Source: Varibaculum vaginae (GTDB lineage Bacteria; Actinomycetota; Actinomycetes; Actinomycetales; Actinomycetaceae). Taken from it: a stretch of 64,000 nt of DNA. Positions 34,772 through 42,989 of the stretch are shown in pieces (position 1 is the stretch's first letter; every line of letters starts with the position of its first letter). Where the stretch lies: the NCBI RefSeq assembly GCF_900604285.1, contig NZ_UWNY01000001.1, positions 1,183,774-1,247,773 on the forward strand, given 5' to 3'. Both the position numbers and the translations under genes were made by a program. The notes below the pieces were generated by a model. That model worked only from the letters and a program-made list of their open reading frames with translations. It was not told the DNA's origin and did not search any database.

Positions 34772-35287
34772 TTATCTTCTGAAGTCCTTGTTGTCCCTTT
34801 TGCTTATTGGGTGGCATATCGTCAGGGGTTTCCCTGTCATCTCGTCAGGGGTTCGGGCTGCGAACCCTGACGGTTCGTCATCCTTGTTCGCGGTGAACCC
34901 TGTCATCTCGTCACCCTTTCGCGCCGGGAACCCTGACGAATCGTCAGGGGTTGCCAGCGCTCCGGGCGGCAGCCTCTCGCGCACGATGCGGTACCGCTTG
35001 GTTGCGTGCCCGCGCGCCGGGGCGTGCACGCCGCATTCCTCGATGAGGCCCTGCTCGAGCAGGTCGCGGATGGCGCGGTATGCGCTGCGCTCCTGCACGT
35101 TGAGGAACCGGGCCAGGCCGCCCTTGCTCTCGAAGTAGCCGCACCCGGCATCGCAGAAGCCGAAGATGCGCGCGTAGACGAGCAGGGGAAGGCCGGAGAG
35201 GCCCAGGTCCGCCATCATGAAGTGCCGTACCGTCGTGAACTCGCGCGGGGAGGGGCCGTCGCGCCCCCTCGGGCCTGCGGCCGCCAT
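34772..35287 (-). CDS. Winged-helix replication initiator-like protein
   Basis: A 171-residue protein from ATG 35287. It has a predicted HTH/winged-helix domain: LPLLVYARIFGFCDAGCGYF, GGLARFLNVQERSAYRAIRD and LLEQGLIEE. This fits the phage and plasmid replication initiators ('replisome organisers') encoded next to DnaC loaders. The C-terminal 50 residues are four 11-residue repeats, for example DEMTGFTANKD and DEPSGFAARTP. The underlying DNA is a 33-bp tandem repeat that could be the origin itself. Confidence 0.78.
   Translation of the reverse strand: MAAAGPRGRDGPSPREFTTVRHFMMADLGLSGLPLLVYARIFGFCDAGCGYFESKGGLARFLNVQERSAYRAIRDLLEQGLIEECGVHAPARGHATKRYRIVRERLPPGALATPDDSSGFPARKGDEMTGFTANKDDEPSGFAARTPDEMTGKPLTICHPISKRDNKDFRR
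34829..34961. repeat. 33-bp tandem repeats (iteron-like) inside the initiator gene
   Basis: The core AACCCTGAC or a close variant recurs at 34830, 34863, 34896 and 34929, exactly 33 bp apart. The inverse core GTCAGGGGTT is at 34821, 34844 and 34943. A 16-bp exact direct repeat CCCTGTCATCTCGTCA occurs at 34832 and 34898. Spacing by three helical turns and placement inside the initiator gene resemble the lambda-type arrangement of iterons within the O gene. Confidence 0.7.
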
Positions 35288-35292
35288 CGGCG

Positions 35293-35541
35293 CTAGCCCC
35301 TTCTGGGCGAGCCGACGACGCTGTTGCGCTCGACCCATGCGACGAGCTCGTCGTGCAGCACGATGCCGTCGCGCGTCTTGCCGCCGATGTAGCGGATTGG
35401 GAACGGGTCGTCGGGGTCTTTTGCGAGCCGGTACATGGCGTCGCGGCTGATGCGCAGCATCGCGCACGCCTCGTCGGCGCCGAATATCGCGTTGGTCGAT
35501 GCGATGAGCCTCACCTGGCTCCTGCTAGTGCTCTTGGTCAT
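35293..35541 (-). CDS. Excisionase-like HTH protein 1
   Basis: An 82-residue protein. IFGADEACAMLRISRDAMYR is a MerR-like helix-turn-helix (HTH_17 type), followed by KDPDDPFPIRYIGGKTRDGI and a helix ending VERNS, the pattern of Xis and small plasmid regulators. It lies five bases before the initiator gene. It could be an excisionase, or a transcription regulator of the replication module. Confidence 0.8.
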   Translation of the reverse strand: MTKSTSRSQVRLIASTNAIFGADEACAMLRISRDAMYRLAKDPDDPFPIRYIGGKTRDGIVLHDELVAWVERNSVVGSPRRG

Positions 35542-35619
35542 GGTCGTCCTCGAGCTCCTTTCGTCTCGAGGCTCCCTCGCGTGCCCGGCCGCGGGCGGCT
35601 CCCGGGGCGGTCGCCGCCG

Positions 35620-35838
35620 TCATTTCCTGCCGCTCCTCGATTCGATGTAGGCGTCCACGGACGCCCTCGAAACCAGGAGCTTCCTTCCGAGCCTGTACGA
35701 GTCGATCTCTCCCGACCAGATGAGGTCGTACGCCTTGTTTCTGCTCGCCCTCATGTACTCCTGCATCTCGATCACCGTCATCCATTCGTCGCGGTCCTGG
35801 CTTCCCTCGGGCGCGGCGCATTCGGCTGCGCGTGCCAT
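35620..35838 (-). CDS. Excisionase-like HTH protein 2
   Basis: A 72-residue protein from ATG 35838, with GGAGG four bases upstream (an in-frame ATG at 35865 has no site). MTVIEMQEYMRASRNKAYDL and SGEIDSYRLGRKLLVSRASV give the HTH_17/excisionase fold ending VDAYIESRSGRK. It is the first gene of the minus-strand replication module and is preceded by a palindrome and by the second copy of the paired GGGTCGAG boxes. Either an excision directionality factor or a regulator. Confidence 0.8.
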   Translation of the reverse strand: MARAAECAAPEGSQDRDEWMTVIEMQEYMRASRNKAYDLIWSGEIDSYRLGRKLLVSRASVDAYIESRSGRK

Positions 35839-35959
35839 GGTTCCTCCAATCTTCCCGTGCGGCACCGCGCGGGCACGCCGCGCGACACCGTGTGCCTCTT
35901 CGTCTGCGCGACGATTGAACCGCCTGATGGCGATCTGCGCGCCCGACGGGAACGGAGAC

Positions 35960-35994
35960 GGGTCGAGGTGGGTCGAGCTGGTCGGGCCTCCACG
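35960..35994 (-). promoter_or_regulatory. Paired GGGTCGAG boxes, copy 2
   Basis: Boxes at 35960 and 35970, again ten bases apart, followed by GGGCCTCCACG. They lie 122 bp upstream of the HTH gene at 35838, matching the arrangement at 33921-33955. Confidence 0.55.
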
Positions 35995-36015
35995 AAACGG
36001 CCATGAGCCACGTGC

Positions 36016-36032
36016 CTTAGCTCTCAGCTAAG
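36016..36032. promoter_or_regulatory. Palindrome CTTAGCT-CTC-AGCTAAG
   Basis: Perfect 7-bp arms with a three-base centre, between the minus-strand terminator and the start region of the replication module. Candidate operator. Confidence 0.45.
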
Positions 36033-36038
36033 TCCCTG

Positions 36039-36067
36039 AAAAGAAAAAGGCGCCCATGCGGGCGCCT
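36039..36067 (-). terminator. Intrinsic terminator, minus strand
   Basis: Stem AGGCGCCC-ATGC-GGGCGCCT (36048-36067) followed on the minus strand by TTTTTCTTTT. It would end transcription coming from the gene pair at 36420-37879 before the replication module. Confidence 0.88.
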
Positions 36068-36419
36068 GCCTAGGATCGAAGATTGTTCGGTTGTGGTCGG
36101 AATGCTCGTCTTCCGCGGTGCTGTCGTCCGGGGTCCGGCATCTGTCGTTCGCCTCTTCTGTCGTGTTTGATGTTGCGTGTTCTGCGAGCGACCTTGCGCG
36201 GGCCTGCCGGCCCGTTGCCCCAGGTGCACCCGGATAAATGGTACCCATCCGTTGGGACATGGCCTGTTGCGGTTGGCGATTCGGCTGAGCGGGAGCAGAC
36301 GAACGGCGAAGGTATGCGCAAGGACGCCCCGTAAGGCTCGGTGGCCTTTGCGTTGCTTTTTTGGAACCCATCTGCAATACAAGAATTCCCTTGCTAGGCT
36401 GGGTTCTTCTCCGCCATTG
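36068..36419. other. Gap with no recognised gene
   Basis: About 350 bp between the stop at 36420 and the terminator at 36067. Open frames on the minus strand run straight through the terminator and have odd compositions, so I do not call them. It could be the 3' untranslated region of the unknown pair or contain a small RNA ending at that terminator. Nothing more can be said. Confidence 0.4.
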
Positions 36420-37166
36420 CTAGATGGCGAATCCCCAAAGCCGGCGCGTCACGCCGCGAGCGGACCTTCTTATCGAGCGGAACAGAGAAAGAATGGGCTC
36501 GTAGCTCTTCTCGGAAGAGCCGCTTCTCGTCCCCCTAAGCAGGACGGCATCGTCAGTCCCGAGGATGTAGCTCCAGTAGAAACCGTCGTAGATCATCCAC
36601 GGGCTTTCCCCGCGCTCGCCATAGTGGACGCCTTCGCCGATGGTGGCATAGGGCGCGAGCTTGGCCGCGGCAACCCTGAATCTGGCGGCGGGAAGGTCGC
36701 GTTTCCTGGAGACGTACTCGATTTCGCACCAACCCGTGACCAGATCGCAGCTCATGTCTATGTTGTCCTCGAGGGCAGGTCCCCACGTCCAGAACCGCGC
36801 CCACGTCGCCTTCTTGCCGACGCCTCCCGCAAGGGGCTCCTCACGGGAGACGGGCGCGGGGAGAAAGCCCACCTTGGGTTCGCCGTCGGCACCGTTGTAC
36901 CATCGGGCGTAGGCGAAGCGGGTCCCGTAGAGCTTTGCGACCTGCTCGTCTTCGCGTGCCGCGAAAAGGCGCTCGAACGGTTCCGACTCCTCCTGCGGGA
37001 TCAGATAGCCCCAAAGGTTGGGGCAGGCGATGTCCGTGTGGCCCTCCGGCCCGTATTCGGCCGGGTAGAACGTGCCGTCTGCCTGGTCCTGAAGCGTCTC
37101 GATTGCGTCGAGGATTGCGTCGTCTTCCCAAAACCAGCTGTCGCGCAGGCCCAGATACGCGCCCAT
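36420..37166 (-). CDS. Unknown protein, second of a gene pair
   Basis: A 248-residue protein from ATG 37166, two bases after the upstream stop. It begins MGAYLGLRDSWFWEDDAILD, is rich in aromatic residues (FWTWGPALEDN, YDGFYWSYILG) and ends with a basic stretch (FRSIRRSARGVTRRLWGFAI). No membrane helix is obvious. I do not recognise it. Tight coupling with 37169-37879 suggests a two-component function such as toxin and partner, defence, or regulation, none of which the sequence proves. Confidence 0.65.
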   Translation of the reverse strand: MGAYLGLRDSWFWEDDAILDAIETLQDQADGTFYPAEYGPEGHTDIACPNLWGYLIPQEESEPFERLFAAREDEQVAKLYGTRFAYARWYNGADGEPKVGFLPAPVSREEPLAGGVGKKATWARFWTWGPALEDNIDMSCDLVTGWCEIEYVSRKRDLPAARFRVAAAKLAPYATIGEGVHYGERGESPWMIYDGFYWSYILGTDDAVLLRGTRSGSSEKSYEPILSLFRSIRRSARGVTRRLWGFAI

Positions 37167-37168
37167 GG

Positions 37169-37879
37169 CTATTTTCCCTGTTGCTTGGCGGGGAGGGGCT
37201 TGTCCCACTTTGCGGTATCGGGATTCCAAGCGGCTGTGAAATCGTCGTCCATTCCCTCGCAGGTGAGGCTTACGTTCCCTGCGGAGGGTTCAGGCTCCAG
37301 CTCGAGGAGAACTCGGTTGCCGCCCCTGCCGGTATTGAGCTCGAAATCCAGGGAGAACGAGAGCCCCGCGGCTTCGAACCCGCAGTATACGCTTAGAATC
37401 TCGGCGTCGAGGGCGGGTACGTTCTCATAGCTGAACCTGAGCTTCGGCGGGATGGTATGTGCCGGCAGCGCCTTGAAGAGGATGCCGGCAATGGTGTCGG
37501 CGATGATACCATCGTGCTCGTCTCGCCAGTCGCGGTTCTCCGGTGAGGCCTCGTCGTCGAACATCCCGTTTGCAGCGGCGTCTTTGCGGTGCCAGACGTC
37601 GTAGTCGAGGACGAACGGCAGCCCTTCTTCCTTATAGTCGTGGCGGCTCATGTCGAGCTTGAGGCCATGGGCCTCGGAGAGCAGCATGATGGCCGCGTGC
37701 AGGTCGAACAGGTAACGTTCGGCAACATCGACATGGCATCCAAGCTGCGCTTCCAACTGGCGGTAGGTCGTGGTATTGAAACCGTCGGGCGCCTGCTCGA
37801 GCGCGAAAAGGATCGTCTCCGCATCCCTGCGCGTCTCAAGGTCGATGGACATCAGCTCATCCAGTCCTTCTCTGTCCAT
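37169..37879 (-). CDS. Unknown protein, first of a gene pair
   Basis: A 236-residue protein. ATG 37879 has AAGGAGG six bases upstream. It begins MDREGLDELMSIDLETRRDA and has a helical N-terminal half (ETILFALEQAPDGFNTTTYR, VAERYLFDLHAAIMLLSEAH), then a beta-rich half with LSFSLDFELNTGRGGNRVLL. Soluble and acidic. I do not recognise it. With the next gene it forms a two-gene cargo unit near the right end of the element. Confidence 0.65.
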   Translation of the reverse strand: MDREGLDELMSIDLETRRDAETILFALEQAPDGFNTTTYRQLEAQLGCHVDVAERYLFDLHAAIMLLSEAHGLKLDMSRHDYKEEGLPFVLDYDVWHRKDAAANGMFDDEASPENRDWRDEHDGIIADTIAGILFKALPAHTIPPKLRFSYENVPALDAEILSVYCGFEAAGLSFSLDFELNTGRGGNRVLLELEPEPSAGNVSLTCEGMDDDFTAAWNPDTAKWDKPLPAKQQGK

Positions 37880-38511
37880 GTGCGTCCTCCTTGCGATTGT
37901 CGCTATCGGTTCGAGCCATGCCAGTTGCTTCTCTGCTACGGGCATTCTTATCTTTCTTGCTGGTATTATCTCACCGCGTTGCAGCTGCCGCCACATCGTG
38001 CGATGGCCAAGACGGGCCCGAAGTCCAGACGACGGAGATGCCTCGGCTGCGCGCCGAATCGCGGTGTCGATTCAACTCATGGGCAAGCCACCCGAGACTA
38101 CTCACTTTGTTCACCGATGGTGAGTGCCAGCGACCTGCGGTTTTGCGAAACGCCTGCAAGCCACCTGCGTTGATTCACTTGCGATTGCAGCTGGCGGCTT
38201 GCGGGCTAAAGGGCGGTTGAGTTTCAAAACGGGCGTTTTCGGCGCTATCGAGCCTCCAAAGGCGGCCAATCGCGGCCTTTGGGACAAAAACAAAAACTCA
38301 AAGCCCTGAGTTTGAAAAAAGTTTCTGAAATTGTCCCGACTTTTGTCCCCAGAGCCGACGAAACACGACATGGTGTTACTTGGCGGCACTCTGTTCGAGT
38401 CGGCAGCGAAAACTGGGCGCAACTGGAATGACGAGGCGGCAGAACCGAAGCCATCGAGTGGGAATAGCCGAGTCTCTAATCGACTACTGCGTTTCTTGGG
38501 AATTATTTGTC
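37880..38511. other. Non-coding border region of the element
   Basis: About 630 bp with no convincing gene. The left part must hold the promoter of the gene pair. The right part contains three half-sites of the recurring palindrome (GGGACAA at 38281, TTGTCCC at 38331 and 38343) and a minus-strand terminator. Composition changes here from the G+C-rich element to A+T-richer DNA, so the element edge probably lies within or just right of it. Confidence 0.5.
38286..38313 (-). terminator. Intrinsic terminator for the DUF262 gene
   Basis: AAACTCA (38294-38300) pairs with TGAGTTT (38307-38313); on the minus strand it is followed by TTTTTGTTTTTG. It lies about 200 bp after the stop of the DUF262/DUF1524 gene. 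Confidence 0.75.
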
Positions 38512-38530
38512 TCATCGGGGCTCATCGGGG
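38511..38530. repeat. 10-bp tandem duplication CTCATCGGGG
   Basis: Two exact copies side by side, spanning the stop codon of the DUF262/DUF1524 gene (38512-38514). It lies at the composition change and could be an integration scar or simple slippage. Confidence 0.6.
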
Positions 38531-40575
38531 CGGATTTCAAAATGAAGGTCTTCCCCGCTGATTCCAATTTTTTCAAACACTGCTTCCAGCACCCGAATTT
38601 TTGAGGCGGTCGGTGTTGATAGGAATGCATAAAGGTTCCTGCCGATATTGACCCATCCTTCCTGTGGGGCGTCCATAGTGGTAATGAAGGAAGCAGGGAA
38701 GTCGTCTTGGGATGCGATGCGGTAAATTTCGGCAGTGTTTGATTCAAATATTTGTCTTAAGACCCCTGCTGTAGCATCTTTCCAAGTAGTGACATTATGT
38801 TTTCCCTCCCTAAATGTGTAGGAAGAAATTTTAGTGCCGGTGAAGTCATAGTCGTCATCTAGGGAATAATCGGGATTATTCTCCACCATGGGTTGGAAAT
38901 CGATTTCTGGAAATGGCCATAATTCGAGGAACCGCTCCGCCAGGAAGTCACTGCGGGCTTTCAACTCATGCAGAGTCCACTTTTCCTGCTGGCCTATCCA
39001 TTTATTCAAAGGTAGCGGAGAATCAATAAAACCATCTTTCATGGTGAGTTTTTCTTGGAAGGCGCGATTGCTGTACTCGCTGTTATAGGCAGTGAGCGCG
39101 AGGTTAGCGATGCGGTTTTTCCAAGTTTTGTGAATATCTGCGAAATCTTTTCCGAGCTCTTTTTTCCAGGTTTCGGTAAGAGTTTGAGGCATGATGTGCT
39201 CTACTGACAGGTTGTGTTCTTTAGCTACCATCGCTTCCGGGACATTGATAGTTTCATACGAGTCGCCGTTTTCTAACCGGTTAAAATAATAGATTTTATT
39301 TTTTGTTCGCATGTTGTAGAAGTCGCGGCTACGTACACTGGCCCCGAATTCCTGGTTATTTGGGAACCTACCCGAAACGGTTTTCTGTTGGAGGACGTAA
39401 ATAACAGAATTTGCATAGTCTTCCTCGTCGTGAAGTAGCCGGATGGCATCATTCTTTAGGGTCGCGAAAATCTTGTTGAGGGAGTTGGTGGGAACTTCGC
39501 AAACCAGCCGTCTAAACAAGTAGCTTTCGATGGTCTTGAGGACTAAGCAGGTCTGGATTTCATTTATCTTGCCGTCATGAAATCTACCTAGCAATGCGAA
39601 TAAAAAGGGATTCACTACCGTCATCTCTAGTAGTCCTAGCCTCTTCAAGATCACGTCCAGACGGCAAACGCCGGTGGAGGCATTCATTATTTGTGCATAA
39701 AATCTGGCGTGCGCCAGCAGATCTGTTAATAGCTCCTCAATTTCTATCTTTAAGCCGGTTACATACTGTTTGAAAGTATGGTAAACCCCGTTGATCTTAG
39801 GCCATTTACCATGCTTATAGGTAAGGTATTGTCGGACGAACTCGCTAACTTGGTAACCGGTTAGTTCTTCAATCTTGTTCCAATATTTCTCGTATAGCTC
39901 TTCTTGCTCTCGCTGATCAAGCCCCATTAGGATATAGTTTCTGATCTTGTCAGCCTCGTTTAAGTCCAGGCCAGTTGAGTTAAGGCTTTCGAATATCAAC
40001 TGGGGATCGTCTCCGCGTTCAAGCGTAATGTCAATTACCACTAGCTTCCGCAATGCTCTAAAAAGCTCGTCAGCATCTACAGATGAACCTGGAATTGCTT
40101 CGTAAAAGAATAGATAGTTTTGCGTAATGTTTGAATCAGGAAGGTAGTCAGCTTTTTGATTGAAAAGACTATTGAAAGCTTTCATATCATTCTTTACAGG
40201 TTTCAGTTTAATTTTTCGTTCCTCGGGCTGCCATTTATCGATCAGGTAGTCCTCTCTGATTTTTTCATTGAGACGCTCTACAGTACAGGGAAGTTTCTTC
40301 TCTTCGATGAGATTCATCAGTGCCAGCAGTAACAATGAAACAGTGGTAAGACGTTGTTGTCCATCGATAATCAGGTAGTCGTCACCTTAAGTTTTGGAGA
40401 CAATAGAACCAAAGAAGTGAGATGACCGCTGGGTTTTAGCCACATCTATGAGATCGCTGAGTAGTTGCTGGCAGTTCTCTTTTTTCCAATCATAGTTTCG
40501 TTGATACACGGGGATTACAAAACGTTTATCCGATCCCTCCATAAATTTGAGGAGTTCCTTAGAAGTGCCTTTCAT
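38512..40575 (-). pseudogene. DUF262-DUF1524 (GmrSD-type) restriction protein with in-frame stop
   Basis: The reading frame from ATG 40575 gives MKGTSKELLKFMEGSDKRFV, IPVYQRNYDW and FFGSIVSKT, then TAA (40387-40389), then continues in the same frame with GDDYLIIDGQQRLTTVSLLL to the stop at 38512 (687 codons besides the internal stop). The C-terminal half carries the DUF1524 HNH-like motif LSVEHIMPQ and ANLALTAYNSEYSNRAF. GmrSD-type enzymes cleave modified phage DNA. The stop removes everything including the DGQQRLTT block, and restart at TTG 40335 would miss that block, so the gene is probably dead. Composition is A+T-richer than the element, so it may belong to the chromosome. Confidence 0.85.
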
Positions 40576-40794
40576 TATGCTGCTCTCTGTAGATACTAGG
40601 TTTGCGGTACGAATGCCAAAATTATAGAGGCGTCAGGTCTTGAATAGTTAAAAATAATATTGCGAGAGCAAAGCCGGGGAATGAGTAGGATAAGGGCAGG
40701 CTTTGGGGAGCTTGGACGAATATTTCAAGTGTTCTGCTCAATAAAATTTACGATGCTAGAATTTGTGTATAGCAATAGTTTGAAAGGAAATACA

Positions 40795-41958
40795 TTGAGT
40801 AATTCACCCCATTTCCAGCCTGATGAAGAAGCTCAGAAGCTTGAGGGATCGGAAACTCAGCTAGCTTCCAGTGACAGCTCTGGTGCCGCAAAAAGCTCGC
40901 TTTCTCCCTCGGCTAGCTCCTCACAGCAATCTGTCCCGGCTAACGGAGTAAATCCTCCATTTCCGCCTGCTCCGACAATGGGGATGAATCCGCCATATCC
41001 GTCAGCGGGCTACCCGCAACCGATGCCTCCCGCTGGCTATCCGCCTTATCCACCGCAAGGGACAACTGGAATGCCGCACCCCCTTATTCCTGCAGGTTCT
41101 GGTCCCCGGGCAGAAGCGAGTTTCCCTCAGGCAGGCTATCCACCGGTAAATCCGGCAGCGATGCAATCTCCTTACGCCGCTAGCCTCCCTGGTTATCCGC
41201 AACCCCCAAAATCAGCTAACGATTTTGTACTTGCCTTAAAAGCTATTTGGCCTACTTTTGTGGGACTGCACAAATCTGAAGGCCAAGTGAGGGTGAAAGC
41301 CAACTCCCAGTTGAAACACTGGTGGTGGGTAATGATGCTGGTATTTTCACTGATGACTGGACTTAGTTCGTCGGTGGTGCTCGCCCGTAGCGCGGATATT
41401 TTCTCCGGGGGATTGCTCGGTGGCTCTGGGTATGGGGCTTACAGTGTGCTTTATTTCGGTTACTGGTTCCTTTGCTTTTTCGTATTCACTCTGGTGGCAT
41501 TCGCGGCAGTTATCCTGAGGGCAGCGTTAGCATTAGCTGCTGCGCGCACCAAGCAAAGTGCCATCACCTTTACTCAGGTAGCTTCCATAGTTGCTACGGG
41601 GCTGGTTATGCCTTCCTTTGCGTTGGCATTAATGTTTTTGGTTTCCCTGCTTCCGATTCCGGTTTTGCCACTGATATTTATAGCTATCCTACAAATATTG
41701 TTATCGGCCTCCTTCTTGATTATGGAGCTATTGATTTTCGGAGGCTTAAAAGAGCTCTATCCGAAAGATAAAAGCCCGGAGATGCGCCATACCATTTTCT
41801 TTATTATTTGGACACTATGTGCTTCCCTAGTAATTGGGATAGTTGCGGTTCCTACCGGAACTTATGCCGTCGCCTCCAGTGCCAAAGCTGCGGTAGAAGA
41901 TACAGTGCAAAGGCAATTTGATGATATGCAGGATCTAAAGCGGCTTTTTGATAACTAA
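40795..41958 (+). CDS. Proline-rich multi-pass membrane protein
   Basis: A 387-residue protein if it starts at TTG 40795, which has AAAGGA seven bases upstream and gives MSNSPHFQPDEEAQ, similar to the MSKFSPDE starts of two neighbours. A start at 40660 adds 45 unlikely residues. Residues 1-140 are cytosolic and rich in Pro, Ser, Gly and Tyr (repeated PPYPSAGYPQPMPPAGYPPY). Then come about five membrane helices (WWWVMMLVFSLMTGLSSSVV, FLCFFVFTLVAFAAVILRAA, MFLVSLLPIPVLPLIFIAIL). Function unknown. It belongs to a cluster of three related N-termini. Confidence 0.8.
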   Translation: MSNSPHFQPDEEAQKLEGSETQLASSDSSGAAKSSLSPSASSSQQSVPANGVNPPFPPAPTMGMNPPYPSAGYPQPMPPAGYPPYPPQGTTGMPHPLIPAGSGPRAEASFPQAGYPPVNPAAMQSPYAASLPGYPQPPKSANDFVLALKAIWPTFVGLHKSEGQVRVKANSQLKHWWWVMMLVFSLMTGLSSSVVLARSADIFSGGLLGGSGYGAYSVLYFGYWFLCFFVFTLVAFAAVILRAALALAAARTKQSAITFTQVASIVATGLVMPSFALALMFLVSLLPIPVLPLIFIAILQILLSASFLIMELLIFGGLKELYPKDKSPEMRHTIFFIIWTLCASLVIGIVAVPTGTYAVASSAKAAVEDTVQRQFDDMQDLKRLFDN

Positions 41959-42020
41959 CCCGTTAGTTATCCAGTAATTAGCAGATAGCCTCACCTACCA
42001 GGACAGCAGAATGCTAGCGT

Positions 42021-42798
42021 TTAGTTGTATTCGGAATAATTGGTGATTTCAAATCCTTGTATCGACATTTCCGATATTAATTCTGGGCTTCCTGACCCGG
42101 TCATGGGATCAGATCCGTAGATATTCACCCTGCCGGGGCTAACTATTTTCACTAGCCCCGCTTCCATAGCTGGTCCGATGACTGACAAATAGGGGTGATT
42201 GGGGTCGCCGGGATCGAAAATTGCTAGGGTGAACTCGGTCGCTTCATAGTCGTTTAAAACTAGAAGTGCGTCTAAGTATCCATCGGCATTAGCGTCCCCA
42301 TATCCAACTGCATAAGATTTTGTGGGATCCGGTTTGAAGCTTGCAGAATCGAAAAGATCGCTAATTTGCGGGTTTGCTAGTTTTATCGCGTCGAGCTCGG
42401 TCTCTGGGTGCTGAGGGGAGAAACGAAACTTCTCCACCGAATTCCCGTTTTTCATAGTTGCCCAACATTTACTAGTTCCTTCAGGCATTTTATTGGCAAT
42501 CGGAGTTCTATCCGATTCTTGCCAGAAATTTTTGTTCGGACACTTTGGGTCATTAAAGAGGCGGCACCAGTGGGTTTGCTGGGGGATGGGCTCCCGGGGA
42601 TATAAACGTTCCGGCAGAATATTGCGGATAAGTTTGTGTATGAGCTGAACCCTGCGGGGAGGGAGAATGGAACGTGCCACTACTAAGGGACATCCCCTTA
42701 GGGTTACCTGCCCGCTGAGGAGCTAACCCGGAATCAGGAATTCGAGCGGGCTCAGCAGATCCGTCATTTACGCCTTCATCAGGGGAAAACTTAGACAT
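42021..42798 (-). pseudogene. Truncated copy of the neighbouring frameshifted gene
   Basis: Reading from ATG 42798 gives MSKFSPDEGVNDGSAEPARI and a proline-rich stretch ending at a stop at 42553. The frame shifted by one contains NKNFWQESDRTPIANKMPEG, YAVGYGDANADGYLDALLVL and ends at 42021, matching the C-terminal domain of the gene at 42990-44683. The membrane helix and the middle domain are absent. So this looks like a paralogue with an internal deletion joined out of frame near 42560-42600. The DANADGYLD loop is a calcium-binding type (FG-GAP/EF-like) motif. Confidence 0.8.
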
Positions 42799-42989
42799 AA
42801 TTCCACTCTAACAAGCCGAAGCCGTCCTCTACATGAAATCTGAACAGTTAACTAAAAGGCACTAATCTCGCGAGGGCAATCCCTGTTTAGCTGAATCGGT
42901 ATAGCAGCGGTGAACTAGCTAAAACTTCTAGGCAAACCACGCTAAGAAGCAATCGTTTAGCCAGCAAATATTCTGAGAAAATTCAGCTG

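Noticed and set aside
34829-34961. CRISPR-like array
   Set aside because: Units are contiguous 33-bp tandem repeats in a coding frame, without unique spacers of constant length and without cas genes.
36017-36382. Minus-strand frames of about 120 codons
   Set aside because: They read through a strong intrinsic terminator and have unlikely composition.
38385-38410. tRNA-like TTCGAGTC sequence as an attachment site
   Set aside because: No acceptor, D or anticodon stem can be folded around it.
40387-40389. Recoding of the TAA in the DUF262 gene
   Set aside because: TAA is not a known selenocysteine or pyrrolysine codon and no recoding signal is evident; a nonsense mutation is simpler.
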